From: Nitratireductor aestuarii
Lineage (GTDB): Bacteria > Pseudomonadota > Alphaproteobacteria > Rhizobiales > Rhizobiaceae
Assembly (NCBI RefSeq): GCF_014641695.1
Contig: NZ_BMIF01000006.1
Location: forward strand, 225,496 to 289,495
Reading direction: 5' to 3'
Length of the DNA: 64,000 nt
Shown here: positions 52,706 through 60,795 of the stretch, piece after piece
Numbering within the stretch: the stretch's first letter is position 1
Layout of the letters: every line of letters starts with the position of its first letter
Notes under the pieces: generated by a model
Databases searched by the model: none
What the model was told of the DNA's origin: nothing
Seen by the model: only the letters and a program-made list of their open reading frames with translations
Program-made: the position numbers and the translations under genes

Positions 52706-53680
52706 ATGACTTCCATTCTGAAGACAATGGACAGAAATCCAGCTTCTTCTGCCAAGGCTTTGGTTTTTTACTCTGAATTTGATGATCCTGAGGAATGGCG
52801 CGAGGCTCTGCAGGCAGAGCTTCCGGATCTCGATTTTCGCGTTGCTCCCGATATCGGCGATCCTCAGACCGTCGGCTATGTCCTTGCCTGGCGACCGCCT
52901 CAAGGCTTCTTTGCACCGTTCGAAAATATCAAGCTCGTCGTTAATCTGGGCGCTGGCGTGGATTCGCTGACGGGGCGCGATGACTTGCCGGAGGTGCCGA
53001 TCTGCCGGCTTTCCGATCCGGGGATGGTGAACCTGATGCGCAGCTATGTGCTCTTTGCCGTCACCCGTTACGCCCGCGATATGCCTGATTTCGAGGCTGC
53101 GAAGCGGCGAGGGGAATGGCACTACATCCATCCCACACCGCTCGACAAGATCAAGGTTGGCGTGCTGGGACTTGGTGCACTGGGCTCAGCCGTTGCACGG
53201 TCGCTTGCCGACCTCGGGTTTGACGTGCATGGCTGGGACATATTGGACAAGGATGTCCCAGGCGTCAGGGTAGAAAGCGATCCCGCACGCTGGAAGCCTT
53301 TCCTGTCAGAGCTCGACATTGTGGTAAACATGATGCCTCTGACTGCGGGAACGCGCGGCCTGCTGGACAAGGAGGCATTCGCTGCAATGAAGAAGGGTGC
53401 CAAGTTCGTCAACGCCTCGCGCGGGCAGGTTGTCGATGAAGAGGCCTTGCTGGACGCCCTGCGAACAGGGCAGGTGGGTGGAGCAACCCTCGACGTGTTC
53501 TGGGAAGAGCCGCTGCCCAAGGATCATCCCTTCTGGGAAATGGAGAACGTCTACATAACCCCGCATCTGGCCAGCATCACGGTCCCGCAGGCAGCCGCCC
53601 GCGATGTTGCCGAAAGCATCCGCCGTATCGAAGAGGGTGAGAGCCCGCTCCATCAGATCAACCCCAAGGCTGGCTTCTGA
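52706..53680 (+). CDS. D-2-hydroxyacid dehydrogenase (GhrA-like)
   Basis: 324 residues from the ATG at 52706 after GAAAGG. The NAD(P) site is GVLGLGALGSAVARSL (about 148-163), ASRGQVVDEEAL contains the catalytic-Arg-like region, and the Glu/His pair lies in the DVFWEEPLP and ITPHLAS segments. The sequence resembles glyoxylate/hydroxypyruvate reductase A. It interconverts a 2-hydroxy acid and its 2-oxo acid in the cytosol, plausibly processing the product of the decarboxylase-like enzyme encoded in the same TRAP operon. Confidence 0.9.
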   Translation: MTSILKTMDRNPASSAKALVFYSEFDDPEEWREALQAELPDLDFRVAPDIGDPQTVGYVLAWRPPQGFFAPFENIKLVVNLGAGVDSLTGRDDLPEVPICRLSDPGMVNLMRSYVLFAVTRYARDMPDFEAAKRRGEWHYIHPTPLDKIKVGVLGLGALGSAVARSLADLGFDVHGWDILDKDVPGVRVESDPARWKPFLSELDIVVNMMPLTAGTRGLLDKEAFAAMKKGAKFVNASRGQVVDEEALLDALRTGQVGGATLDVFWEEPLPKDHPFWEMENVYITPHLASITVPQAAARDVAESIRRIEEGESPLHQINPKAGF

Positions 53681-53712
53681 CAGCTGCTTTTGCCTTGCTG
53701 GATTGAAGTAAC

Positions 53713-53732
53713 CGCCCGCTTCGCAGCGGGCG
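53713..53732. terminator. Terminator between convergent dehydrogenase and molybdenum-enzyme genes
   Basis: Perfect 8-bp arms CGCCCGCT and AGCGGGCG with tetraloop TCGC, followed on the plus strand by ATTTACCTTT. It ends the TRAP operon and may also act from the other side. Confidence 0.75.
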
Positions 53733-53752
53733 ATTTACCTTTGTAGTGAGAA

Positions 53753-56098
53753 CTAGCTTGCTTCGCCCCTGATGTGAGCGCTGAGGCGCCAGATCGCGTT
53801 CAGGGTGAGGGGCGTTTCGTTGACTTCAACGCCCAGCGCATCTGAAACGGCATTGGCGATGGCCGGAGCGGGACCGATGGCGCCCCCCTCACCAAGCCCC
53901 TTCGCGCCGATGGGATTGAGGGGCGTGGGGGTTTCGATGTGGTGCACCTCGATGTTCGGCAGCTCCGGCGCCAGCGGCATCAGATAGTCTGCAAAACTCG
54001 TCGTCAGTGGCTGGCACTGTTCGTCATAGATCATGTGCTCGAAGAGAGCCGAACCGATGCCCTGCACCACGCCTCCACGAACCTGACCATCTACCACAAG
54101 CGGATTGATGATCGTTCCGCAGTCCTCGACCACGACAAACCGCTTCAGCTTGAGCTTGCCCGTCGGGACGTCGATCTCGACCACCGCCGCATGGACCGCA
54201 TTCGAATAGGTCCCGTCCCTTGGTCCATCGAGGCTGTATTCCGCCTCAAGGCCAGGGATCATGCCTTCGGGGAGGTTTTCGACATTGCGCAGCGCCTGCC
54301 GGGCAAGTGTCCTGATCGGGATGTATCGGGAAGGATCGTCCGTGATGTAAGCCTTCCCGCCGCCGAGACTTATCTGGTCCTTGTTCGACTGCAGCTGGTG
54401 GGCCGCGATGGCCTTCAGCTTGTCTGCGATCTTGAGCGATGCGAGGTGGACGGCACCGCCGCCAAGCGGACCGCCGCGGCTGCCCCAGGTGCCGACCGAA
54501 TAGGGCGAAGTCAGCGTGTCACCGTGACGGACGAAGACGTCCTTCGGATCAATCCCCAGCGCGTCAGCTGCCACCTGAGCCATGGTGGTCTCCAGCCCCT
54601 GGCCGTGACTTTGCAGCCCGAGGCCAATGACCACTGTCCCGTCGGGCTGCATCTCCACGCGCGCCGCGATATAGCCGGTCTCGATGGGAACCCGCCTACG
54701 GGTGAAGTCAGGTGTGCCGTGTGCGGTCTGCTCGATGAAGCAGGCGAGACCTACGCCGATGCGCTTCTCCTTCGAGTGCCTGGTTTCCCGCGCGGCAGCG
54801 ATGTCATCTGCCAGGATTTCCCGTATCTTCTCGAGCGATTCAGCGTAGGAGCCGGGATCATAGGTGAAGCCCAGAACGTTCTTGTACGGGAACTCCCGGA
54901 TGATGTTCTTCAGACGAAATTCGATCGGATCCATGCCGATCTCTTTCGCAATCTCGTCCATGAGGCGCTCCTGGGAAAATACGGCAGAGGGGCGCGCGAC
55001 GCCTCTATAGGTTCCCAGCGGACACTTGTTGCTGGCAAGGGCACGGAAGGTGGCTTCGTAAGCCTGGAAATCATAGGGCCCAGGCATCACCTTGGCCGCC
55101 ATGCCGGGATCGCCTGCGGCGGTGAACGGGAAGGTTGAATAGGCGCCGACGTCGACGCTGATGTCTGCCCAGAGGCCGAGCAGTCTGCCTTCCTTGGAGA
55201 CATAGGCTTCCAGCGTATGGGCGTGATCGCGGGCATGAATGCTGGCGATCAGGTTCTCCCGGCGGTCTTCGATCCATTTGACCGGACGCTGGGTCTTCAT
55301 TGCGAGCCAGGCAACAAGGACCTCCTCGCCAAAAACCTGACCCTTCACGCCGAAGCCTCCGCCAACTTCCGGCGCAATGACGCGGATGCGGGATTCCGGA
55401 AGATCAAGCTCTTCAGAGATGTAGGTGCGCACGAGATGCGGCATCTGGGTGGAAGACCAGACCGTCAGCATCCGATCACCGGGCGAATACTGTGCGACCA
55501 CACCCCGACATTCCATCGGAACACCGGTCTGGCGCTGGTTGCGGAACGTGCGGCGCACGACATAAGCCGCGTTGGCGCGCGCCGCTTCCAGATCGCCACC
55601 CTTCATCTGTCGCTCGATGAAGACGTTGCTCTTCCATCCGTCGTGTATCGGAGGGATCGAGGGGTCACGCGCCTGGTCCATCGTGCCGACGACTGGCAGC
55701 GGGTCGCAATCGATGAAAACCATCTCGGCGGCGTCTTCGGAAAGATAAGGATCTTCCGCCAGCACTGCGGCCACCGGCTCGCCGACGAAGCGAACAACGT
55801 CGCGTGCAAGGAGTGGCTGCTCCGAGTACTGCATCTCGGGAACATCCTGGTGCGCCTTCATGGAAAGATCGCCAATGTCTTTCCCGGTGAAGACCCACGT
55901 CGGATATCCAATGTCCTCGAGGGCGGACGTGTCGACGTCCAGGATCCTGCCGTGAGCCATCTGCGAGCGTGCAAACGTCAGATGCAGGCAATTTGGCAGC
56001 CGGATATCATCGATGTACCTGGCAACTCCCGAGAGAAGCCGGACATCTTCAAAGCGTTGAACGCGTGCCCCGATCTGGCGTGGATTCTCGGCCTTCAT
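53753..56098 (-). CDS. Molybdenum hydroxylase large subunit (xanthine/CO-dehydrogenase family)
   Basis: 781 residues from the ATG at 56098, which overlaps the stop of the [2Fe-2S] subunit gene by ATGA. It begins RQIGARVQRFEDVRLLSGVARYIDDIRLP, typical of CoxL/aldehyde-oxidase-like large subunits. The pterin and active-site regions appear as PEVGGGFGVKG, GTYRGVARPSAVFS, VGLGLQSHGQGLETTMAQVAAD and GAKGLGEGGAIGPAPAIANA, the last with the catalytic Glu. The loop is TYRG, not the Cys-containing CO-dehydrogenase form, so CO oxidation is unlikely. It hydroxylates a small aldehyde, heterocycle or acid carbon with water, passing electrons to the other two subunits. Confidence 0.92.
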   Translation of the reverse strand: MKAENPRQIGARVQRFEDVRLLSGVARYIDDIRLPNCLHLTFARSQMAHGRILDVDTSALEDIGYPTWVFTGKDIGDLSMKAHQDVPEMQYSEQPLLARDVVRFVGEPVAAVLAEDPYLSEDAAEMVFIDCDPLPVVGTMDQARDPSIPPIHDGWKSNVFIERQMKGGDLEAARANAAYVVRRTFRNQRQTGVPMECRGVVAQYSPGDRMLTVWSSTQMPHLVRTYISEELDLPESRIRVIAPEVGGGFGVKGQVFGEEVLVAWLAMKTQRPVKWIEDRRENLIASIHARDHAHTLEAYVSKEGRLLGLWADISVDVGAYSTFPFTAAGDPGMAAKVMPGPYDFQAYEATFRALASNKCPLGTYRGVARPSAVFSQERLMDEIAKEIGMDPIEFRLKNIIREFPYKNVLGFTYDPGSYAESLEKIREILADDIAAARETRHSKEKRIGVGLACFIEQTAHGTPDFTRRRVPIETGYIAARVEMQPDGTVVIGLGLQSHGQGLETTMAQVAADALGIDPKDVFVRHGDTLTSPYSVGTWGSRGGPLGGGAVHLASLKIADKLKAIAAHQLQSNKDQISLGGGKAYITDDPSRYIPIRTLARQALRNVENLPEGMIPGLEAEYSLDGPRDGTYSNAVHAAVVEIDVPTGKLKLKRFVVVEDCGTIINPLVVDGQVRGGVVQGIGSALFEHMIYDEQCQPLTTSFADYLMPLAPELPNIEVHHIETPTPLNPIGAKGLGEGGAIGPAPAIANAVSDALGVEVNETPLTLNAIWRLSAHIRGEAS

Positions 56099-56586
56099 GC
56101 CTGCTGCCCCTCCAACTGGTTGCTGATGGCCTTGCGTACGGCGGCGACAATTCCATGATAGCCTGTGCAACGGCAGATATTGCCGCTGATCGCTTCGCGG
56201 ATCTCCTCATCCGAAGGCATCTCGCCGTTTGCCACCTTCTTTTCCACGTAAGGGGCCAACGTCATCAGGAAACCGGGTGTGCAATACCCGCACTGCAGGC
56301 CGTGCTCGCTCTTGAATGCCTGTTGCAGAACATGTGTCGCGTCAAAGCCGCCAAGACTTTCGACAGTATTGATTTCCTTGCCGTCACACTGGACGGCAAA
56401 TGTGAGGCAGGAGAGGCGGGGAATGCCATCGATATGAACAGTACAGCAGCCACAGACACCATGTGCGCAACCGATGTGTACTCCGGAGACATCGAATTCG
56501 GTGCGAATGATATCAGCCAGAAGCCGTCGAGGCTCGACTTCAAGTGTCCTGGTTTGACCGTTTACGGTAAGCGTAGTCTGGGTCAT
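56095..56586 (-). CDS. Molybdenum hydroxylase [2Fe-2S] subunit
   Basis: 163 residues. Two iron-sulfur clusters are visible: plant-type ferredoxin ligands in CAHGVCGCCTVHIDG (about 40-54) plus a later Cys, and the helical-domain ligands CGYCTPGF and CRCTGYHG. It relays electrons from the molybdenum site to FAD. It lies 2 bp after the FAD subunit gene and overlaps the large-subunit gene by 4 bp. Confidence 0.95.
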   Translation of the reverse strand: MTQTTLTVNGQTRTLEVEPRRLLADIIRTEFDVSGVHIGCAHGVCGCCTVHIDGIPRLSCLTFAVQCDGKEINTVESLGGFDATHVLQQAFKSEHGLQCGYCTPGFLMTLAPYVEKKVANGEMPSDEEIREAISGNICRCTGYHGIVAAVRKAISNQLEGQQA

Positions 56587-56588
56587 CG

Positions 56589-57449
56589 TTATGCCTTGGA
56601 TTTCATGGCGCGCATAAGGGTGCGGCTGGTAAGCTGAACGATCAGGTGGCGGCGATATTCAGCGCTCGACCTGTAGTCGTTCACCGGATCGACGGACTGG
56701 GCGAAGAGCTGGCCGGCTTCCTGAGCAACCTCCTCGGTCAGCTGCCGACCCTTCAGGAATTGTTCTGCCGAGGCAGCGCGAACCGGCGTCAACTCCGCAC
56801 CTGCACAGGCGATCCTGGCGTCAAGAACTGTGTCACCGTCGAGTTCCAGCACCGCTCCGATGCCGATGACAGCGAAGTCGCCCATGCGTTCGGCAATTTC
56901 GATGAACGCGCCATGCTGTTTCCGCTGCGGGATCGGCAATTCGACCGCAACCACCATCTCGCCCGGTTCGAGCGCAGTCACATAGGCGCTGATGAAGAAC
57001 TCGGATGCGGGTATGCGCCGCTCGCCATTCACCGAGCGAGCGACGATGGTTGCATCATGGAGAACGCAGACGCAGGGAAGCTCGGCACTTGGGTCCGCAT
57101 GCGAAATACTGCCGCCCAGCGAACCGTGGCGCCGGATGGTGGGGTGACCGATCCAGTGCGCAGCATCAAGGAACGCTGGAAAATGTTCGGCGATCAAGGG
57201 TTCGTTGAAATAACGTTCGTGGCGGACCAATGCACCCAGGCTGAGCGTGTCGCCGGTGCGTTCAATCTTGTCGAGTTCGAGCGAATTGATGTCAACCAGA
57301 TGCTCAGGCCGGGCGAGACGCAGATTCATCATCGGCACGAGACTTTGCCCTCCGGCAATGGGCCGCCCGTCTTCGCCAAACTCCGCAAGCAAGCTGAGGG
57401 CTTCCTCAATACTTGCTGCCCTGTGATATTCGAAAGCGGCCGGGCGCAT
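56589..57449 (-). CDS. Molybdenum hydroxylase FAD subunit
   Basis: 286 residues beginning RPAAFEYHRAASIEEALSLLAEFG. The FAD motifs AGGQSLVPMMNLRLARPEHLVDI (in parts, about 33-55) and the TIRRHGSLGGSISHADPSAELP region are those of CoxM-type proteins. It is the first gene of the three-gene operon and passes electrons on to a quinone, NAD or other acceptor. No molybdenum-cofactor chaperone genes follow, so maturation factors must be encoded elsewhere. Confidence 0.95.
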   Translation of the reverse strand: MRPAAFEYHRAASIEEALSLLAEFGEDGRPIAGGQSLVPMMNLRLARPEHLVDINSLELDKIERTGDTLSLGALVRHERYFNEPLIAEHFPAFLDAAHWIGHPTIRRHGSLGGSISHADPSAELPCVCVLHDATIVARSVNGERRIPASEFFISAYVTALEPGEMVVAVELPIPQRKQHGAFIEIAERMGDFAVIGIGAVLELDGDTVLDARIACAGAELTPVRAASAEQFLKGRQLTEEVAQEAGQLFAQSVDPVNDYRSSAEYRRHLIVQLTSRTLMRAMKSKA

Positions 57450-57620
57450 TCCGTTCTCCTTATTTGTTGCGGAGATCTAACTTCCGGGTAAAGTCTGCAG
57501 AAGTTGCACGCGCCGCAGAGGCTGCGTGATTTATCTCCGTGCTACGCGCTGAGTTCCCTTGATTATTTCGTCAGTTTGTATTCGATTTAATCGATATCGT
57601 CAACAATTCGGCCAAAATCG

Positions 57621-57637
57621 TATGCAAGAAATGCATA
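57621..57637. promoter_or_regulatory. Inverted repeat TATGCA-N5-TGCATA
   Basis: Perfect 6-bp arms with a 5-bp spacer. Related words, TTGTATGCAA and AAATGCGTATT, recur in the following 120 bp, suggesting several sites for one unknown regulator of the divergent operons. Confidence 0.4.
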
Positions 57638-57720
57638 TTTGGAGCTTAAGGTGGTTGAAACTCCGGGCTGCGTAGGGCGGAACGCGCCCTTTCGCGCGTT
57701 TGTATGCAATTAAAAAATAT

Positions 57721-57730
57721 TTGTAGACAC
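57721..57730. promoter_or_regulatory. GntR-like site before the TRAP operon
   Basis: TTGTAGACAC differs at one base from the TTGTCGACAC site at 42932. It is 100 bp upstream of the binding-protein start. A ten-base match can occur by chance, so this is only a candidate. Confidence 0.35.
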
Positions 57731-57830
57731 ACGGCGCAAATGCGTATTTCATTCTTGCCGGCCGGTGGACGCGGGCTCGAAGTGTCCCGGACGCAAAATA
57801 AAAATCAGGGAACACCTCTGGAGGTATAAG

Positions 57831-58844
57831 ATGATTTCGAGAGCAGGACGATCCATGCTTGCTGGTGTGCTGGCAGCCGGCATTCTTGGCATGACGCAAA
57901 TGACTGTGGCGAACGCCGCAGAAGTGACGCTGCGGATGGTGGGTGCGTGGGCCCATGGTTTCTCGCCAACGGGCGAGATCGGCAAGAACTTCATGGACAA
58001 TGTGAACCGCCTCGGCGAGGGCGTCGTCCGCATCCAGTATATCGGCGCCGATGACGTTCTTCCGCCGTTCGACCAGCCGGAAGCACTGGTCAATGGCGTC
58101 TTCGATGTGTGGTACGGTGCTCCCAACTATTGGGCGGGTGTCGTGCCGGGCGGCGATATTACAGAACTGTCGCCGCATCTCGTGCCGGACGGTGGACCGG
58201 GCAGCAAGCTCTATGACTTTGTTGTCGGTCTTTACGAAGCCAAGGGCGTTCGCCACCTCGGCCATGCTGCGGGCGATCTCGGTGTCGGCGTCCACTACCT
58301 GAGCACCAATTTCCCGGTAAAGTCCCTGGATGATCTGCGCGGCAAGCAGCTGCGCGTGACGCCGCTGACGCGCCACTTCGTGCAGGCGGCGGGCGGTGAA
58401 TCCGTCACATTGCCGCCTTCGGAAATCTATCTCGCGATGGACCGTGGTACTGTCGAGGGCTTTTCCTGGCCGGTCGCCGATGCGTTCACGCGTTATGGCT
58501 GGCAGGAAGTCACCCGCTACATGATTGACCAGCCGATGTACCGCAGCGGTGGCAGTGTGGCGATGAACCTCGACAAGTGGAACGCGCTTTCTCCGGAAGC
58601 CCAGGACATTCTGCTGAAGGCAATGGCCGAGACGCAGGAATGGACGCGCCGCTGGTTCGCCCAGAACCTGGAAGAGCAGGTTCGTCTCATGAAAGAAGGC
58701 GGCATGGAAGTTCTGAAGCTCTCGGACGAGGAAGCAGAACGCTGGAACAAGCTCGCCATCGAGTCTCTGTGGGCCTACTACGAGACAATCTTGCCTGCCG
58801 ACAAGATCACGGAAGTAAAGGCACTGTTCGACGCCGCTGAATAA
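57831..58844 (+). CDS. TRAP transporter substrate-binding protein (DctP family)
   Basis: 337 residues from the ATG at 57831 after GGAGG; signal peptide with core SMLAGVLAAGILGMTQM and a cleavage site near NAAEV. LDDLRGKQLRVTPLTRHFVQAAGG and PPSEIYLAMDRGTVEGFSWPVADAF are DctP features, the Arg of QLRVT being the expected carboxylate contact. The unusually early motif WAHGFSPTGEIGKNFMDNVNRLG differs from the other two binding proteins here, so its ligand is probably different. It is the first gene of a TRAP-M20 hydrolase operon. Confidence 0.92.
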   Translation: MISRAGRSMLAGVLAAGILGMTQMTVANAAEVTLRMVGAWAHGFSPTGEIGKNFMDNVNRLGEGVVRIQYIGADDVLPPFDQPEALVNGVFDVWYGAPNYWAGVVPGGDITELSPHLVPDGGPGSKLYDFVVGLYEAKGVRHLGHAAGDLGVGVHYLSTNFPVKSLDDLRGKQLRVTPLTRHFVQAAGGESVTLPPSEIYLAMDRGTVEGFSWPVADAFTRYGWQEVTRYMIDQPMYRSGGSVAMNLDKWNALSPEAQDILLKAMAETQEWTRRWFAQNLEEQVRLMKEGGMEVLKLSDEEAERWNKLAIESLWAYYETILPADKITEVKALFDAAE

Positions 58845-58855
58845 AGTCCAACTCT

Positions 58856-58894
58856 CCGCCTGGCGGGTGCAAAGCAAGGCAACCTGCCGGGCGG
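58856..58894 (+). other. Intercistronic hairpin after the third TRAP binding-protein gene
   Basis: CCGCC-T-GGC pairs with GCC-G-GGCGG (one mismatch), 11 bp after the stop and 21 bp before the small-subunit gene. It parallels the hairpin at 21300 and may likewise favour binding-protein expression. Confidence 0.5.
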
Positions 58895-58915
58895 ACGCTA
58901 GATAGAGGTGGTCGA

Positions 58916-59428
58916 ATGAAGGCGCTGGGCCGAATATTCGATATCATTACCGACGCGCTTGCGGTGGTCTCCAGCACGATACTTGTGGCCATGATGCTGC
59001 TGACTGTCGTGAAGGTCGCGATGCGATCCGTGCTGAATTACGGCATTCTTGGCATCGACCAGATCAGCGGCATCATGATGGTGTACATGACCTTCCTGGG
59101 CGCCGCATGGGTCTTGCGCCGGGACTCGCATGTGGTGGTGGACCTTGTTGTTGCGTCTGTCCCGCAAGGGGCACGCAGGGTCATGCTGATCCTGTCTTCG
59201 TTGGTTGGAGCTGCGGTCTGCTTCACGCTCACCTGGTTCGGCACAAAGGCAGTGTCTCTCTCTCTTAGCCGCGGGGTCATGGTGGCAGCCGAACTGGAGA
59301 TCCCCCGCGCCGTCAATCTCGTCGTAATTCCGCTTGGTTGCTTCCTGCTCGGCCTCGAGTTCGTTCGACGTGCTGTACGCCTTTATCGCAACAATGATGC
59401 GACTTCTGAGAAATTCGTGGAGGCCTGA
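58916..59428 (+). CDS. TRAP transporter small membrane subunit (DctQ family)
   Basis: 170 residues with four hydrophobic segments. GIDQISGIMMVYMTFLGAAWVLRRDSHVVVDLVV is the conserved middle of DctQ proteins. The start follows GAGGTGG. It ends 2 bp before the GTG of the large subunit gene, so translation is probably coupled. Confidence 0.9.
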   Translation: MKALGRIFDIITDALAVVSSTILVAMMLLTVVKVAMRSVLNYGILGIDQISGIMMVYMTFLGAAWVLRRDSHVVVDLVVASVPQGARRVMLILSSLVGAAVCFTLTWFGTKAVSLSLSRGVMVAAELEIPRAVNLVVIPLGCFLLGLEFVRRAVRLYRNNDATSEKFVEA

Positions 59429-59430
59429 CC

Positions 59431-60741
59431 GTGGAATGGTGGCAATTCCTCATCTTCTTCTTTTGCGGCCTCACCCTGTTCATGTTCATGGGCTTGCCGG
59501 TTGCGATCGCGTTCCTGCTGATGAACATGATCGGAGTTTACATGCTTTGGGGAGGGGTATCTGGGTTCAACCAGCTCATCCTCAGCATCGATAGTTCGAT
59601 CTCGACATTCTACCTCGTACCCATTCCGATGTTCATCCTGATGGGAACCCTGATGTTCCATTCCGGCATCGCCCCCCGGATGATCAAGGTCATCGATCAG
59701 TGGCTCGGCTTCATTTCGGGGCGCTTGGCCGTGTTGACCGTCGGTGCTGGCGCAGCACTGGCCACGCTCACCGGTGTTGCAATGGGCAGCGTCGCCATGC
59801 TTGGTTCAACGCTGACCTCCGAGATGCAGAAGCATGGCTATTCTAAATCGCTGTCGATCGGCCCGGTCCTGGGCAGTGGTGCACTGGCCATTCTGATCCC
59901 ACCCAGCACTCTGGCTATCGTTCTGGCAAGCGTTGGCGGCTTTTCCGTCGCCAAGACTCTTGTTGCCATTGTCGTGCCTGGAGTGCTGCTGGCGCTCATG
60001 TATGTGGCCTACATCCTGATCCGCGTGAAGCTCAGGCCGCACGAAGCTCCGGTCTATGATGTCCCGGTCGTCCCATTGGGTCGCAAGGTCAAGGACACTT
60101 TCCTGTACCTGCTGCCCCCGGTATCGATCGTTTTCCTGATCATTGCCTGCATCTTCTTTGGTTGGGCCACGCCCACCGAGTCCGCGGCCATCGGAACGTT
60201 TCTTACCTTCATTCTGATGGCGTGCTCCGGTTCGTTGACGGTTGCAAACCTCAAGAATGCAATCGGCTCGGCCACGCAACTGTCCATCATGATCCTGATC
60301 ATCCTGACCGGCTCGGCCGGGTTCAGTCAGTTGCTGGGCTTCTCGGGAGCAACCAGCGCCATCACCTCCTGGGCAACATCGCTTCCCGTTGATCCGGTCG
60401 TGTTGATGATCATGATGATGCTGATCGTTCTCGTGATCGGCATGTTCATCGAGCAGACCTCGATCGTGCTGGTGACGATCCCGATCTTCCTGCCGATCAT
60501 TCGCGCAATGGGTTGGGATCCGATCTGGTTTGCCGTGATCATGATGGTCAATCTGGAACTCGCAACCATCACACCGCCCGCCGGCCTCTCACTCTTCGTC
60601 ATGAAGGGCGTCGCACCGCCCGGAACGACAATGAAGGATATCTACTGGGCGGCGTTTCCGTTCATCATGCTCAACATCCTGCTGATGCTGATCATGATCG
60701 TCTTTCCACCCATCGCGCTCTGGCTGCCGAGCTTCATGTAA
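59431..60741 (+). CDS. TRAP transporter large membrane subunit (DctM family)
   Basis: 436 residues, about twelve membrane segments, starting with GTG (GTG GAA TGG TGG). VAMGSVAMLGSTLTSEM, SGALAILIPPSTLAIVLAS and LATITPPAGLSLFVMKGV are the conserved DctM motifs. The gene is 2 bp after the small subunit and 54 bp before an M20 hydrolase gene. Confidence 0.93.
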   Translation: MEWWQFLIFFFCGLTLFMFMGLPVAIAFLLMNMIGVYMLWGGVSGFNQLILSIDSSISTFYLVPIPMFILMGTLMFHSGIAPRMIKVIDQWLGFISGRLAVLTVGAGAALATLTGVAMGSVAMLGSTLTSEMQKHGYSKSLSIGPVLGSGALAILIPPSTLAIVLASVGGFSVAKTLVAIVVPGVLLALMYVAYILIRVKLRPHEAPVYDVPVVPLGRKVKDTFLYLLPPVSIVFLIIACIFFGWATPTESAAIGTFLTFILMACSGSLTVANLKNAIGSATQLSIMILIILTGSAGFSQLLGFSGATSAITSWATSLPVDPVVLMIMMMLIVLVIGMFIEQTSIVLVTIPIFLPIIRAMGWDPIWFAVIMMVNLELATITPPAGLSLFVMKGVAPPGTTMKDIYWAAFPFIMLNILLMLIMIVFPPIALWLPSFM

Positions 60742-60795
60742 GCGTCGGCCACGAGCCTCACCTGCCCAAGCAATTTCTACCGGAGTTCACATTCA

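Larger units (their letters stand above)
57450..57830. other. 381-bp divergent intergenic region
   Basis: It separates the molybdenum hydroxylase operon from a TRAP operon and contains no gene I can support. It is A/T-rich for this window and holds an inverted repeat (57621-57637), a TTGTATGCAA at about 57699-57708 and a GntR-like TTGTAGACAC (57721-57730), so it probably controls both operons. Confidence 0.6.

Noticed and set aside
53753..57449. Carbon monoxide dehydrogenase
   Set aside because: The large subunit has a TYRG loop and lacks the Cys-containing active-site loop of true CO dehydrogenase, and no accessory cox genes are present.
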